From positions 744,001 to 808,000 of the forward strand of contig NZ_JAUCCV010000010.1 of assembly GCF_034675905.1 (NCBI RefSeq): a stretch of DNA of 64,000 bases, in the 5' to 3' direction. The DNA comes from Castellaniella sp034675905 (GTDB taxonomy: Bacteria > Pseudomonadota > Gammaproteobacteria > Burkholderiales > Burkholderiaceae_B). The notes under the pieces are model-generated. The model was not told the DNA's origin and ran no database searches. It saw only the letters and a program-made list of their open reading frames with translations. Position 1 is the stretch's first letter. Each line of letters begins with the position of its first letter. Below, piece by piece: positions 1-7,773 of this stretch. Both the position numbers and the translations under genes were made by a program.

Positions 1-481
1 CGATCAGATCGCCAAGCTGAACAATGTGTTGTCCAGCCTGAATGCCTACTCCAGCCAGATCAAGGGGACCGATGCGCAGTCCAAACCCGCAGACTGGGGC
101 TCCAACAACGAATTGCGCAAGACCTACGAGGTCGCCGTGAATGACGCCATTCAGGATGCGGGCATTACCGATTTGGGGATTCAGCAGCATGATGGCTTGC
201 GTTCCGCCAAGCCCGGCGAGCAGCCGTCGCATCCGTGGGAAGCGGTCAACGGGGTCTTGATTCATGGCACCAATGTGATCAATCCCACAGTCACCAAGGG
301 CGAAGTCGATGCGGCCATCACCAAGATCAAAGGCATGATCGACGCCGAAAGTAATAATCAGCAGATGGACATGCTGCGTCTGCAAAGCCTGAACAACAAG
401 AAGAACGAGTCCATCGAGATCCTGACCAATACTCAGAAGAAACACACGGATTCAGCGTCCAGCATCATTCGGAACATCTGA
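1..481 (+). CDS. Bsp22-like T3SS tip/filament protein, first tandem copy (5' end outside window)
   Basis: The open frame enters from the left edge (codons start at base 2, reading DQIAKLNNVLS) and stops at 479-481, so roughly the first 55 residues are missing. The visible part matches the next gene very closely at both ends: DQIAKLN near the start, then SNNQQMDMLRLQSLNNKK and HTDS-SSIIRNI at the C-terminus. The middle differs clearly. By homology to Bordetella Bsp22 it should be a secreted protein that forms the needle-tip filament outside the cell. The internal ATG at 26 is not a plausible start because the homology continues upstream of it. Identity as a paralogue of the next gene is certain. 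The Bsp22 assignment is from family recognition. Confidence 0.8.
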   Translation, partial: DQIAKLNNVLSSLNAYSSQIKGTDAQSKPADWGSNNELRKTYEVAVNDAIQDAGITDLGIQQHDGLRSAKPGEQPSHPWEAVNGVLIHGTNVINPTVTKGEVDAAITKIKGMIDAESNNQQMDMLRLQSLNNKKNESIEILTNTQKKHTDSASSIIRNI

Positions 482-560
482 TGCTGCACACAGTGTTCGG
501 GCGCCAGACTGAACGGCCTGTTCTTCAGGCTATGTTGCAATCCAGATCAAGGAAAATATT

Positions 561-1187
561 ATGAATACTTCCGGCGTGGGCAGTTCGCTGCCGATCGACA
601 TCAGCCAGGCGATTGCGTCGGGCGACATCCAGACCCTGATTCAGATGGTGCAGAGCGAACGCGTCAAACTGCTGGATCAGCAGTTGGTGGATCAGGTCAA
701 AGCGGTGCAGGCGCGCAATGACCAGATTGCCAAGCTAAATGACGTGTTGTCCAAGTTGACCGCCTTTCAGGGCGGCATCAAGGGGACCGATGCCGGCAGC
801 AAGATCAAGGACTGGAATAACGACAAAATCAAGCAATACGAGCTGCCCTTGAACGACGCTATCATCGCGGCCGGCATCGAAGATTTGGGATTTCCCAGTC
901 GGACGGGCCAGCGCACGCGTCTGCCCGGAGAAGAAAATGTTCCAGGCGGCAGCGGCGGACCCTGGGTGACAGGCAAGCAAGTGGTTGGCGGATGGACCAC
1001 CAAGGGCGAAATCGACGCAGCCATCACCAAGGTCAAGGGCATGATCGACGCCCAGAGCAATAACCAGCAGATGGATATGCTGCGTTTGCAGAGCCTGAAC
1101 AACAAGAAAAACGAGTCCATCGAAATTTTGACGAACACGCAGAAAAAGCATACGGACTCCACCTCGTCCATCATTCGCAACATCTGA
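561..1187 (+). CDS. bsp22: Bsp22-like T3SS needle-tip/filament protein, second tandem copy
   Basis: This 208-residue protein has the size of Bordetella Bsp22 (about 205 aa), the secreted subunit of the needle-tip filament. It has no signal peptide, as expected for a type III substrate. The N-terminal 60 residues are amphipathic (ISQAIASGDIQTLIQMVQSE) and the C-terminus has a long helical stretch ending in SSIIRNI, typical of filament or tip proteins that polymerise through terminal coiled coils. The start is ATG 561 after AAGGAAAA. It lies 79 bp behind a close paralogue and 15 bp before a Btc22-like chaperone, the order I recall from Bordetella. Confidence 0.85.
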   Translation: MNTSGVGSSLPIDISQAIASGDIQTLIQMVQSERVKLLDQQLVDQVKAVQARNDQIAKLNDVLSKLTAFQGGIKGTDAGSKIKDWNNDKIKQYELPLNDAIIAAGIEDLGFPSRTGQRTRLPGEENVPGGSGGPWVTGKQVVGGWTTKGEIDAAITKVKGMIDAQSNNQQMDMLRLQSLNNKKNESIEILTNTQKKHTDSTSSIIRNI

Positions 1188-1202
1188 TAAGGATTCACCA
1201 CC

Positions 1203-1484
1203 ATGGCCAAGACACCCGAAGAAATCATGCGCGAGGCCGAGGCGCTGATCGAACAGACCCAGCGCAGCCTGGCCGCGACGGCCGACGTCTACCGTGCCCA
1301 GGGCCTGGATGCCGACAAGTTGGCTGCCGGCATGAACGAGAAACATCAGGCAGAGGCCGAAGCGCTGTTTCGCAAGGATATGGAAGATATCGAGCGCGAG
1401 GCAGCCGAAGAAGCCGCCCGCCTGAGCTTCGCCAACGCTACGCCTCGTGCGGGCGGGCCGCGCAAGATGCGCAATATGATCTGA
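1203..1484 (+). CDS. btc22: Btc22-like chaperone of the tip protein
   Basis: A 93-residue, highly charged, almost entirely helical protein (MAKTPEEIMREAEALIEQTQ at the start) with no membrane segment. It lies 15 bp downstream of the Bsp22-like gene. In Bordetella the small gene in this place encodes Btc22, the cytoplasmic chaperone that stabilises Bsp22 for secretion. Position, size and charge fit; sequence similarity could not be tested here. AAGGA lies just upstream of ATG 1203. With two Bsp22-like substrates next to it, this single chaperone may serve both. Confidence is good that it is a real gene and moderate for the specific function. Confidence 0.7.
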   Translation: MAKTPEEIMREAEALIEQTQRSLAATADVYRAQGLDADKLAAGMNEKHQAEAEALFRKDMEDIEREAAEEAARLSFANATPRAGGPRKMRNMI

Positions 1485-1508
1485 CCAGCGTTTCACACAG
1501 GAGCCCTC

Positions 1509-2012
1509 ATGAGCGAGCAACCCGATACCGAATTTACCCAGCAGGATGCGGATGCAGCCGTCGAAAATCTGATCGGCCTGTGGAAATCCGGGGGCACCTT
1601 GGCGCAGGCCATGGGGATCACCGCCCAGGAGTGCGAGGCGATGTATGCCCACGGTCATTCTCTGTATGCTCAGGGTAAATACAACGACGCCTTCAAGATC
1701 TTTGCCCAGCTGGTGAGCTATGACCACATGGATTCGCGCTATCAGCTAGCCCTGGCATCGGCCATGCAGATAACCCGGCGCTACGAAGAAGCCTTGCAGC
1801 AGTACGTCGTCGTGACAGTGATGCGGGTGGATGACCCTATCCCGGTCTTCCACAGCGCCGAGTGCCTGCTGGCCCTGGGACGCCCCCAGGAGGCCCGCGA
1901 ATCACTGGAGCTGATTATTGAATCCATGTGCAAGCCTGGCGAGCACGATGCCGTCAAGGCCCGTTCCGAGGCGTTGCTCAAGGCGATCAACGCAAAGACC
2001 CAGGAAAAATAA
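1509..2012 (+). CDS. bcrH1: LcrH/SycD-family TPR chaperone of translocators (BcrH1-like)
   Basis: A 167-residue class II T3SS chaperone. After a short leader it contains tandem tetratricopeptide repeats (about residues 45-150: YAHGHSLYAQGKYNDAFKIF, then YQLALASAMQITRRYEEAL, then FHSAECLLALGRPQEARES), the LcrH/SycD/IpgC pattern. Such chaperones hold the hydrophobic translocators in the cytoplasm before export. The start is ATG 1509 after CAGGAGC. It precedes bopD, with a 98-bp gap that contains a hrp-box-like promoter. The second LcrH-type chaperone lies after bopB, the same paired arrangement as in Bordetella. Confidence 0.88.
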   Translation: MSEQPDTEFTQQDADAAVENLIGLWKSGGTLAQAMGITAQECEAMYAHGHSLYAQGKYNDAFKIFAQLVSYDHMDSRYQLALASAMQITRRYEEALQQYVVVTVMRVDDPIPVFHSAECLLALGRPQEARESLELIIESMCKPGEHDAVKARSEALLKAINAKTQEK

Positions 2013-2023
2013 ATCGTTTGCAT

Positions 2024-2052
2024 GGAACGATTTACCGCTGGCCGGCCACTGA
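2024..2052 (+). promoter_or_regulatory. hrp-box-like promoter upstream of bopD
   Basis: GGAACG, 16 bases, then CCACTGA. The HrpL-type ECF consensus is GGAACC-N15/16-CCACNNA, so only the sixth base of the -35 differs. It lies 59 bp upstream of the bopD start in the only sizeable gap of this part of the operon. The cluster encodes an HrpL-like ECF sigma factor at 16464-17063, which could recognise it. This is seen by eye; no promoter assay or genome-wide scan was done. Confidence 0.55.
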
Positions 2053-2110
2053 AGTAGTAAGCGCGCCCAGGTGCGGCAGGCAGATCCAGACAAGCATACC
2101 GGAGTCCAAC

Positions 2111-2938
2111 ATGAGCATTTCGCTGCAATCCAATCTTCCTCCTGGCTATATTCCGCCGGGCGTCGATCCCAAGTCGCTGGACCCGGCGACGCGGAAAATG
2201 GTCGAGACCACGGGGATCACGCTGGAAGCCGCCCTCAAGCTGATTGGCGTCGAGGTTAACGACACCAATGCGGGCCGCCTGGAATCGCTGCTGGATTCCA
2301 TGTTGCCCAAGCCTAGCGGCGACAAACCGATGAGCGACCCTTTCGGCGGCTTGTCGTCCGAGTCGGTGTCCATCGATATCTATTCGGTCATGGCCCTGTT
2401 TCAGAAGTGCGCCCAGGAAATGCGCAATCAGGCGCGTGAGGTCCGCAACTCCGAAATGCAAAACCAGGTGAGCAGCCTGAAAAACGCGGCGCAGGAAATT
2501 CGCAATGCCGCCGAAGACCGCATGCAGCAGGCCATCATTTCGGGCGCTTTCCAGATCACCGGCGGGTTGGTGTCCGTGGGCATGGGGGTCACCGGCGGTG
2601 TGTTGGGGGCCAAGGGCATCAACGCGGGCGCCGACACGGTCAGCGGCATGAAGCTCAGCAATGTCGCCAGCACGCTCAGCAATTCCGCCCAGGGGGCTGG
2701 CAGCATCTTCACCGGCATCGGCGGCATGGTGGGTTCCAGCAAGGAACGAGAAGCCGCCGAGCACGACGCCAAGAAGTCTGAGCTTGAATCCGACGCCAAG
2801 GTCCACGAGCAAAGCGTGCAGCAGGCCAATGACCTGATGCAGCAAATGATGGACGTGATCCGGGATGTCCGCGAAAAGCTGGGCGCCATTGATCAGGCGC
2901 GCAACGAAACCAATCGCGGTATTGCGCGCAACGTCTGA
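2111..2938 (+). CDS. bopD: T3SS minor translocator BopD-like
   Basis: A 275-residue protein, likely the smaller hydrophobic translocator (YopD/IpaC class) that forms the host-membrane pore with BopB. It has a polar N-terminal export region, a single Gly-rich hydrophobic stretch at about residues 140-170 (GAFQITGGLVSVGMGVTGG), and a charged C-terminal coiled coil at about 205-265. The frame opens earlier, but the start chosen is ATG 2111 (MSISLQSNLPPG), preceded by GGAG. The upstream part would be read out of the previous gene and contains the promoter. It lies between the two LcrH-type chaperones and immediately before bopB. Confidence 0.82.
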   Translation: MSISLQSNLPPGYIPPGVDPKSLDPATRKMVETTGITLEAALKLIGVEVNDTNAGRLESLLDSMLPKPSGDKPMSDPFGGLSSESVSIDIYSVMALFQKCAQEMRNQAREVRNSEMQNQVSSLKNAAQEIRNAAEDRMQQAIISGAFQITGGLVSVGMGVTGGVLGAKGINAGADTVSGMKLSNVASTLSNSAQGAGSIFTGIGGMVGSSKEREAAEHDAKKSELESDAKVHEQSVQQANDLMQQMMDVIRDVREKLGAIDQARNETNRGIARNV

Positions 2939-2967
2939 TCTGGACCCACTACCCAAGAGAGGCACGC

Positions 2968-4236
2968 ATGAACACGACGATTTCCTCGACCGGCCCCGGC
3001 TACACCCCCCCCGTGGGAGGGCAGACGGATGGTGGCCAGGTGAACAACGTCCCCGGCGGCAACGGGATCAATAACGTCGATCTCGAGAAGTTCTACACCG
3101 AGGTCGTCAAGTACGCCAAGCAGTTCGAGGAGCCGGGCAAGAGCGGCGAGAGCCCATTGGTCGATTCGCGCGGAGCGCCCAAGATCGACGCCCCTGCGCA
3201 GGCCTTCAGCGCCAATGACATGGTGGATCTGTTGCGCAGTCTGCGCAGCAAGTCCCAGGATGGACAGCTCAAGACGGCCAAGGAAGGCCTGGAATCCGCC
3301 CGGGTCAAGGCGGAAAAGAACACTGAAAAGCAGTTGGAAAAGATCAAGGAATGGGTCGATAAGTGCAAGGAAGCCAGTTCCAAGGGCTTGCTCGGCAAGA
3401 TCTTCGGCTGGGTCGGCAAGATCTTCGCTTTTCTCGCTGCGGTCGTGGCTGTGGCGGCGGCGGCCGTCGCCACGGTTGCGACGGGCGGCGCCGCAGCGCC
3501 TTTGTTGGCCCTGGCGATCGTCGGCGCGGTTGCGGCGACCGTGTCGCTGGCCAATGCCATTTCCCAGGAAGCCGGCGGCCCCGAGATCAGTATCGGCAGT
3601 CTCATCCAGCATACTGTGGGCAAATTTCTGACGGATGTCTGCGGAGTAGACCCCAAGCAGGTCGAAAATATCTGCAAGATCGTCGGCGGCGCGATGGCGA
3701 TCGCTTGCCCTATCATGCTGGCCATCGAACCCTCTTTGCTGGGCAATATGGCGCAAGGCATCGCTCTGATGGCGGGCGCCGATGAAAAGACGGCGGGCTA
3801 TATCGCCATGGCCTTGACCATCGCGGCAGCCATCGGCGTCGGGATCGCCATGGCGGTCATGACGGGCGGGTCCTCCATGGCCAGCACGGTCTCGCAGGTC
3901 AGCAGCAAGGTGATCATTTCGACGCTCAAGACCTTCAATGCGGTGCTGACGGGAACCTCGGCGGTGGTGTCGGGCGGGACCCAGATCGCCCAGGGCGGCG
4001 TAAATATTTCCAAGGCCCAGTCCGAGGAAAAAGCCCAGATAGCCATTTCACAGAAAAAGGAACTCGAGGCCATGATGGTCAAGCTGCAAAAGCAGATGGA
4101 AGAAGGCCGCGAGGAAATAAAGAAAATCATCCAGCAGATCGAGGAAAGCACCCAGGCGGTCAGCAAAATGATCGCCGGCACGACCGACAACATGACGCAG
4201 ATCGCCATGAACATGAGCGGCAAGTCGACGGTCTGA
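2968..4236 (+). CDS. bopB: T3SS major translocator BopB-like (YopB/IpaB family)
   Basis: A 422-residue large translocator. It has a Gly/Pro-rich N-terminus, a helical region at about 75-140, then two strongly hydrophobic segments (about 145-195, with FAFLAAVVAVAAAAVATVAT, and about 240-300), which should insert into the host membrane. A C-terminal coiled coil follows at about 345-405. This is the YopB/IpaB architecture, and it works with BopD to form the translocation pore. The start is ATG 2968 after AGAGAGG, 29 bp after bopD; the BcrH2-like chaperone follows. Confidence 0.87.
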   Translation: MNTTISSTGPGYTPPVGGQTDGGQVNNVPGGNGINNVDLEKFYTEVVKYAKQFEEPGKSGESPLVDSRGAPKIDAPAQAFSANDMVDLLRSLRSKSQDGQLKTAKEGLESARVKAEKNTEKQLEKIKEWVDKCKEASSKGLLGKIFGWVGKIFAFLAAVVAVAAAAVATVATGGAAAPLLALAIVGAVAATVSLANAISQEAGGPEISIGSLIQHTVGKFLTDVCGVDPKQVENICKIVGGAMAIACPIMLAIEPSLLGNMAQGIALMAGADEKTAGYIAMALTIAAAIGVGIAMAVMTGGSSMASTVSQVSSKVIISTLKTFNAVLTGTSAVVSGGTQIAQGGVNISKAQSEEKAQIAISQKKELEAMMVKLQKQMEEGREEIKKIIQQIEESTQAVSKMIAGTTDNMTQIAMNMSGKSTV

Positions 4237-4264
4237 ATCCAGGATGACGAGAAAGGAGAACCTG

Positions 4265-4747
4265 ATGTCCAAATCCGCGACGGCCGACGTGTCCCGCAGC
4301 CCGGTTGCCCAGAAGCTGTATGACGATCTGTCGGCTTTGCCGGCTGGATCCCGCATGAGCAGCGCGCAGCTGGAAGTCCTCTATGCTCTGGCATATGCCC
4401 ATGTGACCCAGGGGCAGTATGCTCAGGCCCTGCCAATTTTTTCGATCCTGGCGACGTACGGCCCCACCCGCAAGCACTACCTGGCGGGCCTGGCGGTTTG
4501 TCTGGAAAAATCGGAACGCTATGAGGAAGCCATCAGCATGTATTCACTGCTGTCCGTGCTGTTTCCCGGCAGTCCCGAACCCGCCTTGCAGGTGGCCGAA
4601 TGTCAATTGATGCTGGGCCAGGCGGGGGATGCCGCAGAAGAACTCGACCGTGTGCTGCGCTGCATTGCTGAATCCGGCGGCCGCTATGATGCCCTGAAGC
4701 CGCGCGCTCAGGTGTTGCGCGGCTTGGCGGGCAAAAGGGCGTCCTGA
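4265..4747 (+). CDS. bcrH2: LcrH/SycD-family TPR chaperone (BcrH2-like)
   Basis: A 160-residue second class II chaperone with three TPR units (LEVLYALAYAHVTQGQYAQA, YLAGLAVCLEKSERYEEAI, LQVAECQLMLGQAGDAAEEL). The first ATG of the frame is 4244, but ATG 4265 is chosen because GAAAGGAGA lies just upstream of it and the earlier start would place that Shine-Dalgarno inside the coding region. It probably chaperones BopB and/or BopD. Its stop overlaps the next start (TGATG), suggesting coupled translation. Confidence 0.87.
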   Translation: MSKSATADVSRSPVAQKLYDDLSALPAGSRMSSAQLEVLYALAYAHVTQGQYAQALPIFSILATYGPTRKHYLAGLAVCLEKSERYEEAISMYSLLSVLFPGSPEPALQVAECQLMLGQAGDAAEELDRVLRCIAESGGRYDALKPRAQVLRGLAGKRAS

Positions 4748-5205
4748 TGCAGCTTGCGGATCCGCCCCTCGAGGCTGTACCGCCTGGATTGGAAGCCGTC
4801 TCCACCGAGACGGCTTTTGTGCTTGAGGCGGAGGATGCCCGATTCCTGGCAGAGGTCGGCATGCTGGCGGCCAGCCGCGGCGACCTGAGCCGCGCGGATC
4901 GTATTTTCGGCTTTCTGCGTCAGGTGCGGCCTGAACGCGCCTTCCCCCTGGTGGGGCTGGCGGTGGCCCGCCTGAATGCGGGGCGCGCCGAAGAGGCCGC
5001 CCGCCTGCTGCAGGACGTTCATCTGGCGGACTTGCAAGAGCAGGCTGTGGTTCAATCCTGGTGCGGTTTGGCCCTGCAATTGGCAGGGCATGGTGCGGAA
5101 AGCCGCCGCATGCTGTCTCTGGCTGCGCGGCAATCTGGTGAGGGGGCCGTGTTGGCCCAGCAGATGCTGGGACTGGCCGTTGATGATGCATCGAATGATT
5201 CTTGA
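4747..5205 (+). CDS. Small TPR-like T3SS protein (YscG/HrpB1-type chaperone candidate)
   Basis: 152 residues, helical and rich in Ala/Leu/Glu, with TPR-like repeats (VGMLAASRGDLSRADRIFGF; LVGLAVARLNAGRAEEAARL). It starts by TGATG overlap with the BcrH2-like gene and precedes bscI. Bordetella has a TPR gene in this position. TPR proteins of this size in other T3SS are co-chaperones of the needle subunit (YscG/PscG) or the HrpB1 type. I see no needle (SctF) gene beside it, so its partner is unknown. The gene is real; the exact role is inference. Confidence 0.65.
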   Translation: MQLADPPLEAVPPGLEAVSTETAFVLEAEDARFLAEVGMLAASRGDLSRADRIFGFLRQVRPERAFPLVGLAVARLNAGRAEEAARLLQDVHLADLQEQAVVQSWCGLALQLAGHGAESRRMLSLAARQSGEGAVLAQQMLGLAVDDASNDS

Positions 5206-5220
5206 TTGAGGGAGTACTCC

Positions 5221-5646
5221 TTGGAAATCGCCGCTCTCGCTGCCTCATTGGCAGGTCAGGTTCAGCCTGTGGTCAATCTGGCGCCGCCCGCTCAGCCGGA
5301 TGCGCTGGCCACCGAACGGTTCAATGCCGTCATGCAGGCGCCACAGGAAATGCCCCTGCAAGCAGGGGTATCGGCGGCGGTGCAATCCGCTTTTGCCGCG
5401 CCGTCTGCCGATGTCCCCACCCTGGGGGGGCAGATCCTCTCGGGATTGAGAGGCGTGGCCGATGATTTTTCCTCGACGTGGAAGGATATCGCCCGCAATC
5501 TTGACGGCATGGGCGCGCAGCCGGCCGTCAGTGACATGTTGCGCCTGCAAACGGAATTGCTGCAGGTGTCGGTCCAGTATGAATTGGTGGGTAAAGCCGT
5601 ATCGCGCTCGACGCAAAATATTGATACCTTGGTCAGGATGTCTTGA
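5221..5646 (+). CDS. bscI: T3SS inner rod protein SctI (BscI)
   Basis: A small protein ending in ELVGKAVSRSTQNIDTLVRM, the hallmark C-terminus of YscI/PrgJ/HrpB inner-rod subunits, which join the basal body to the needle. Two TTG codons are possible starts, 5206 and 5221; 5221 is preferred because GAGGGAG lies six bases before it, giving 141 residues. No ATG or GTG start is available upstream. The stop overlaps the ATG of bscJ (TGATG), so translation is probably coupled. Confidence 0.85.
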   Translation: MEIAALAASLAGQVQPVVNLAPPAQPDALATERFNAVMQAPQEMPLQAGVSAAVQSAFAAPSADVPTLGGQILSGLRGVADDFSSTWKDIARNLDGMGAQPAVSDMLRLQTELLQVSVQYELVGKAVSRSTQNIDTLVRMS

Positions 5647-6494
5647 TGACTCTTTTTCGTGTGGATGTGATGCCCTCCTGGATCCGGTGGTTCAAGTTTG
5701 CGTTGGCGGCGCTAGTCCTGGCCGGACTGGCCGCATGCGGGTCCAGCGTGACGCTGTACTCCTCGGCCACCGAGGGCGAGGCCAACGAGCTGCTGTCCGT
5801 TCTGCTTGATCATGGCATCAGGGCCGAAAAGATTTCCGGCAAAGAAGGCGTGGCAGTATCCGTGGATGGCGCTCAGGTCGCGCGGGCCTTGGATATTCTG
5901 CATGCGCGCGGCTTGCCACGAGAGCAATTCGCCGGCATGGGACAGATCTTCCGTAAAGAAGGCCTGGTGTCGTCCCCCCTCGAAGAGCGGGCCCGGTACA
6001 TCTATGCCCTGTCGCAGGAACTGACCAACACGCTGTCGCAGATGGACGGCGTTCTGACCGCCCGGGTCCATGTGGTGTTGCCTGAACGCGGCGAAATCGG
6101 CGAGGCCTCTACGCCGTCAACGGCAGCGGTTTTCATCAAGCACCAGGTCGGCTATTCCTTCGATGCGCTCAAGCCGCAGATCCGCCAGCTCGTCACCCAT
6201 GCGATTCCCGGTTTGACCGAGGAACGGGTCTCCATCACGCTGGTGTCGGCACAGCCTCGGGCTGATCGCCAAGAGACACAGTCAGCGCTGACCACGGTGC
6301 TGGGGGTGCAGGTTGCGCAGGGTTCGGCTGCTGGCTTGGCGACGCTGCTGGCGGTGCTGGTGTTCCTGCTGCTGGCGGCGCTGGCGGGGTTGGGCTACGT
6401 GCTGTGGCATCAGGGACTGGTGCCGGGCCGCCCGGTTGCGCAGACCCGCCAGGACCCGGTCATCCAGCCGGCGGCCCGGGGTAGCGGCGAATGA
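5646..6494 (+). CDS. bscJ: T3SS inner-membrane ring lipoprotein SctJ (BscJ)
   Basis: 282 residues of the YscJ/PrgK/FliF-like family, which forms the periplasmic face of the inner-membrane ring. A lipoprotein signal ends in LAGLAAC (Cys31). The ring-building domain follows (VTLYSSATEGEANELLSVLL; LPREQFAGMGQIFRKEGLVS; ARVHVVLPERGEI), with one C-terminal transmembrane helix at about 225-250. The start is the ATG overlapping the bscI stop. The family signature is unmistakable. Confidence 0.95.
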   Translation: MTLFRVDVMPSWIRWFKFALAALVLAGLAACGSSVTLYSSATEGEANELLSVLLDHGIRAEKISGKEGVAVSVDGAQVARALDILHARGLPREQFAGMGQIFRKEGLVSSPLEERARYIYALSQELTNTLSQMDGVLTARVHVVLPERGEIGEASTPSTAAVFIKHQVGYSFDALKPQIRQLVTHAIPGLTEERVSITLVSAQPRADRQETQSALTTVLGVQVAQGSAAGLATLLAVLVFLLLAALAGLGYVLWHQGLVPGRPVAQTRQDPVIQPAARGSGE

Positions 6495-7147
6495 CGGCGA
6501 ATGTTTTATTCGGCGATCGGCTGCTGGAGTTCAATTTATTGCCCAGCAAGACCCTGCATCCCAGCCGGCATGCCCAGTTTGGGGGGGTGACGCAGCCGGT
6601 GCCTGACGCCTGTCAGGCTGCCTGGCATCGCCAGTGGTCGGCTCGTATTCTGCGCCAGCTGGGGTTGCAGGACCGTCCGGTGCTGGATGCGGATCGCCCT
6701 GAGTTGGCCCTGGCCTTGCTGCCGCCACCGCGCCTGGCGCGGGTGGCGCATCATGTGGGGGCGGCGCTGTGCGCGTCACGCTTGCGCCGTGTCATTGCCG
6801 GCGCGGATGTCCGGCGATTGACGACGGCCTTGGGGCCGGAGGTCATGGGGTTTGCCCAGCAAGCGCCTGGCCGACGAGGTGTATCGCTCGACTGGCTGGC
6901 AGGCCTGGATGTCGATGGCCTGGCTGATGCGGTCGATCAGACAGGCAGTGCGATGTTGATGGCGGCTTTGCAGGCCGGTGGCCCCGAACTCAGCCAGCGC
7001 GCGGCGCTCAAAATGGCTGACCCGTCGCCGTTGCAGGGCCGTCCTGCGATAGAGCCTACCGACCGGCAAGAGGCCCTGGCCTTGGCGCTGGATGTTCTAC
7101 AACAGATTGAACCGACATGGCATTCCTCATTCCCCGTGATGCACTGA
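6491..7147 (+). CDS. bscK: T3SS sorting-platform protein SctK (BscK)
   Basis: 218 residues, starting by ATGA overlap with bscJ. SctK proteins are poorly conserved cytoplasmic adaptors linking the SctQ pods of the sorting platform to the inner-membrane ring. The assignment rests on its place between sctJ and sctL, its length and its soluble, Leu/Ala-rich composition. The 3' end overlaps bscL by 31 bases, so the two are probably translationally coupled. Confidence 0.75.
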   Translation: MTANVLFGDRLLEFNLLPSKTLHPSRHAQFGGVTQPVPDACQAAWHRQWSARILRQLGLQDRPVLDADRPELALALLPPPRLARVAHHVGAALCASRLRRVIAGADVRRLTTALGPEVMGFAQQAPGRRGVSLDWLAGLDVDGLADAVDQTGSAMLMAALQAGGPELSQRAALKMADPSPLQGRPAIEPTDRQEALALALDVLQQIEPTWHSSFPVMH

Positions 7148-7755
7148 CCCCGCGCAAGCTGGCGGCAACCCTGGATCCTGCAGCCCGTGTGCTGCGGGCG
7201 GGGGATCTGGCGGTCCTGGTGCAGGCGCAGGCGGTGCTGGACAATGCCCATGCCCAGGCCGACGCCATTCTGGCAGGCGCACAGGCGGCGTTTGAGGCCG
7301 AGCGGCAGCGCGGCTACGAGGACGGCAAGCAGGAAGCCCTGCTCGACCAGGCGGAAAAGATGATCGAGACCGTGGGCCGGACCGTGGATTATTTTGCGGG
7401 GATCGAAAACGAGATGGTCGATCTGGTGATGGCCGCCGTGCGCAAGGTCGTCGACGGCTTCGACGATCAGGAAAAAGTCATGGTGGTCGTCCGCAATGCG
7501 CTGGCCGTCGTGCGCAATCAGAAGCAGATGACGCTGCGCCTGCACCCGGATGAGATCGAGATCGTCCGCGGGCGCATCAATGACATCCTGGCGGCGTATC
7601 CAGGGGTGGGGTATCTGGACTTGCTGGCCGATGCGCGGCTGGGCCGGGGCGCCTGCATTTTGGAAAGCGAAATCGGGATGGTCGAGGCCAGCCTGGAGGG
7701 CCAGATCGAGGCGCTGCGGGGGGCTTTTCAGCGCACCCTGGGCAGCCGGGTCTGA
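7117..7755 (+). CDS. bscL: T3SS ATPase stator SctL (BscL)
   Basis: 212 residues of the YscL/FliH/HrpE family, the stator that regulates the SctN ATPase and connects it to SctQ. The central part is a long coiled coil (QAQAVLDNAHAQADAILAGA, then AERQRGYEDGKQEALLDQAE, the usual FliH-like pattern), and the C-terminal half is globular (RLHPDEIEIVRGRI, YLDLLADARLGRGACILESE). Start ATG 7117 lies inside the end of bscK. Confidence 0.92.
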   Translation: MAFLIPRDALTPRKLAATLDPAARVLRAGDLAVLVQAQAVLDNAHAQADAILAGAQAAFEAERQRGYEDGKQEALLDQAEKMIETVGRTVDYFAGIENEMVDLVMAAVRKVVDGFDDQEKVMVVVRNALAVVRNQKQMTLRLHPDEIEIVRGRINDILAAYPGVGYLDLLADARLGRGACILESEIGMVEASLEGQIEALRGAFQRTLGSRV

Positions 7756-7773
7756 CGGGACGCGAGGCAGAAC

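Noticed and set aside
482..560. hrp-box between the two tip genes
   Set aside because: GGAAC occurs at 471-475 but no CCAC follows at 15-17 bases; no promoter could be supported in this 79-bp gap.
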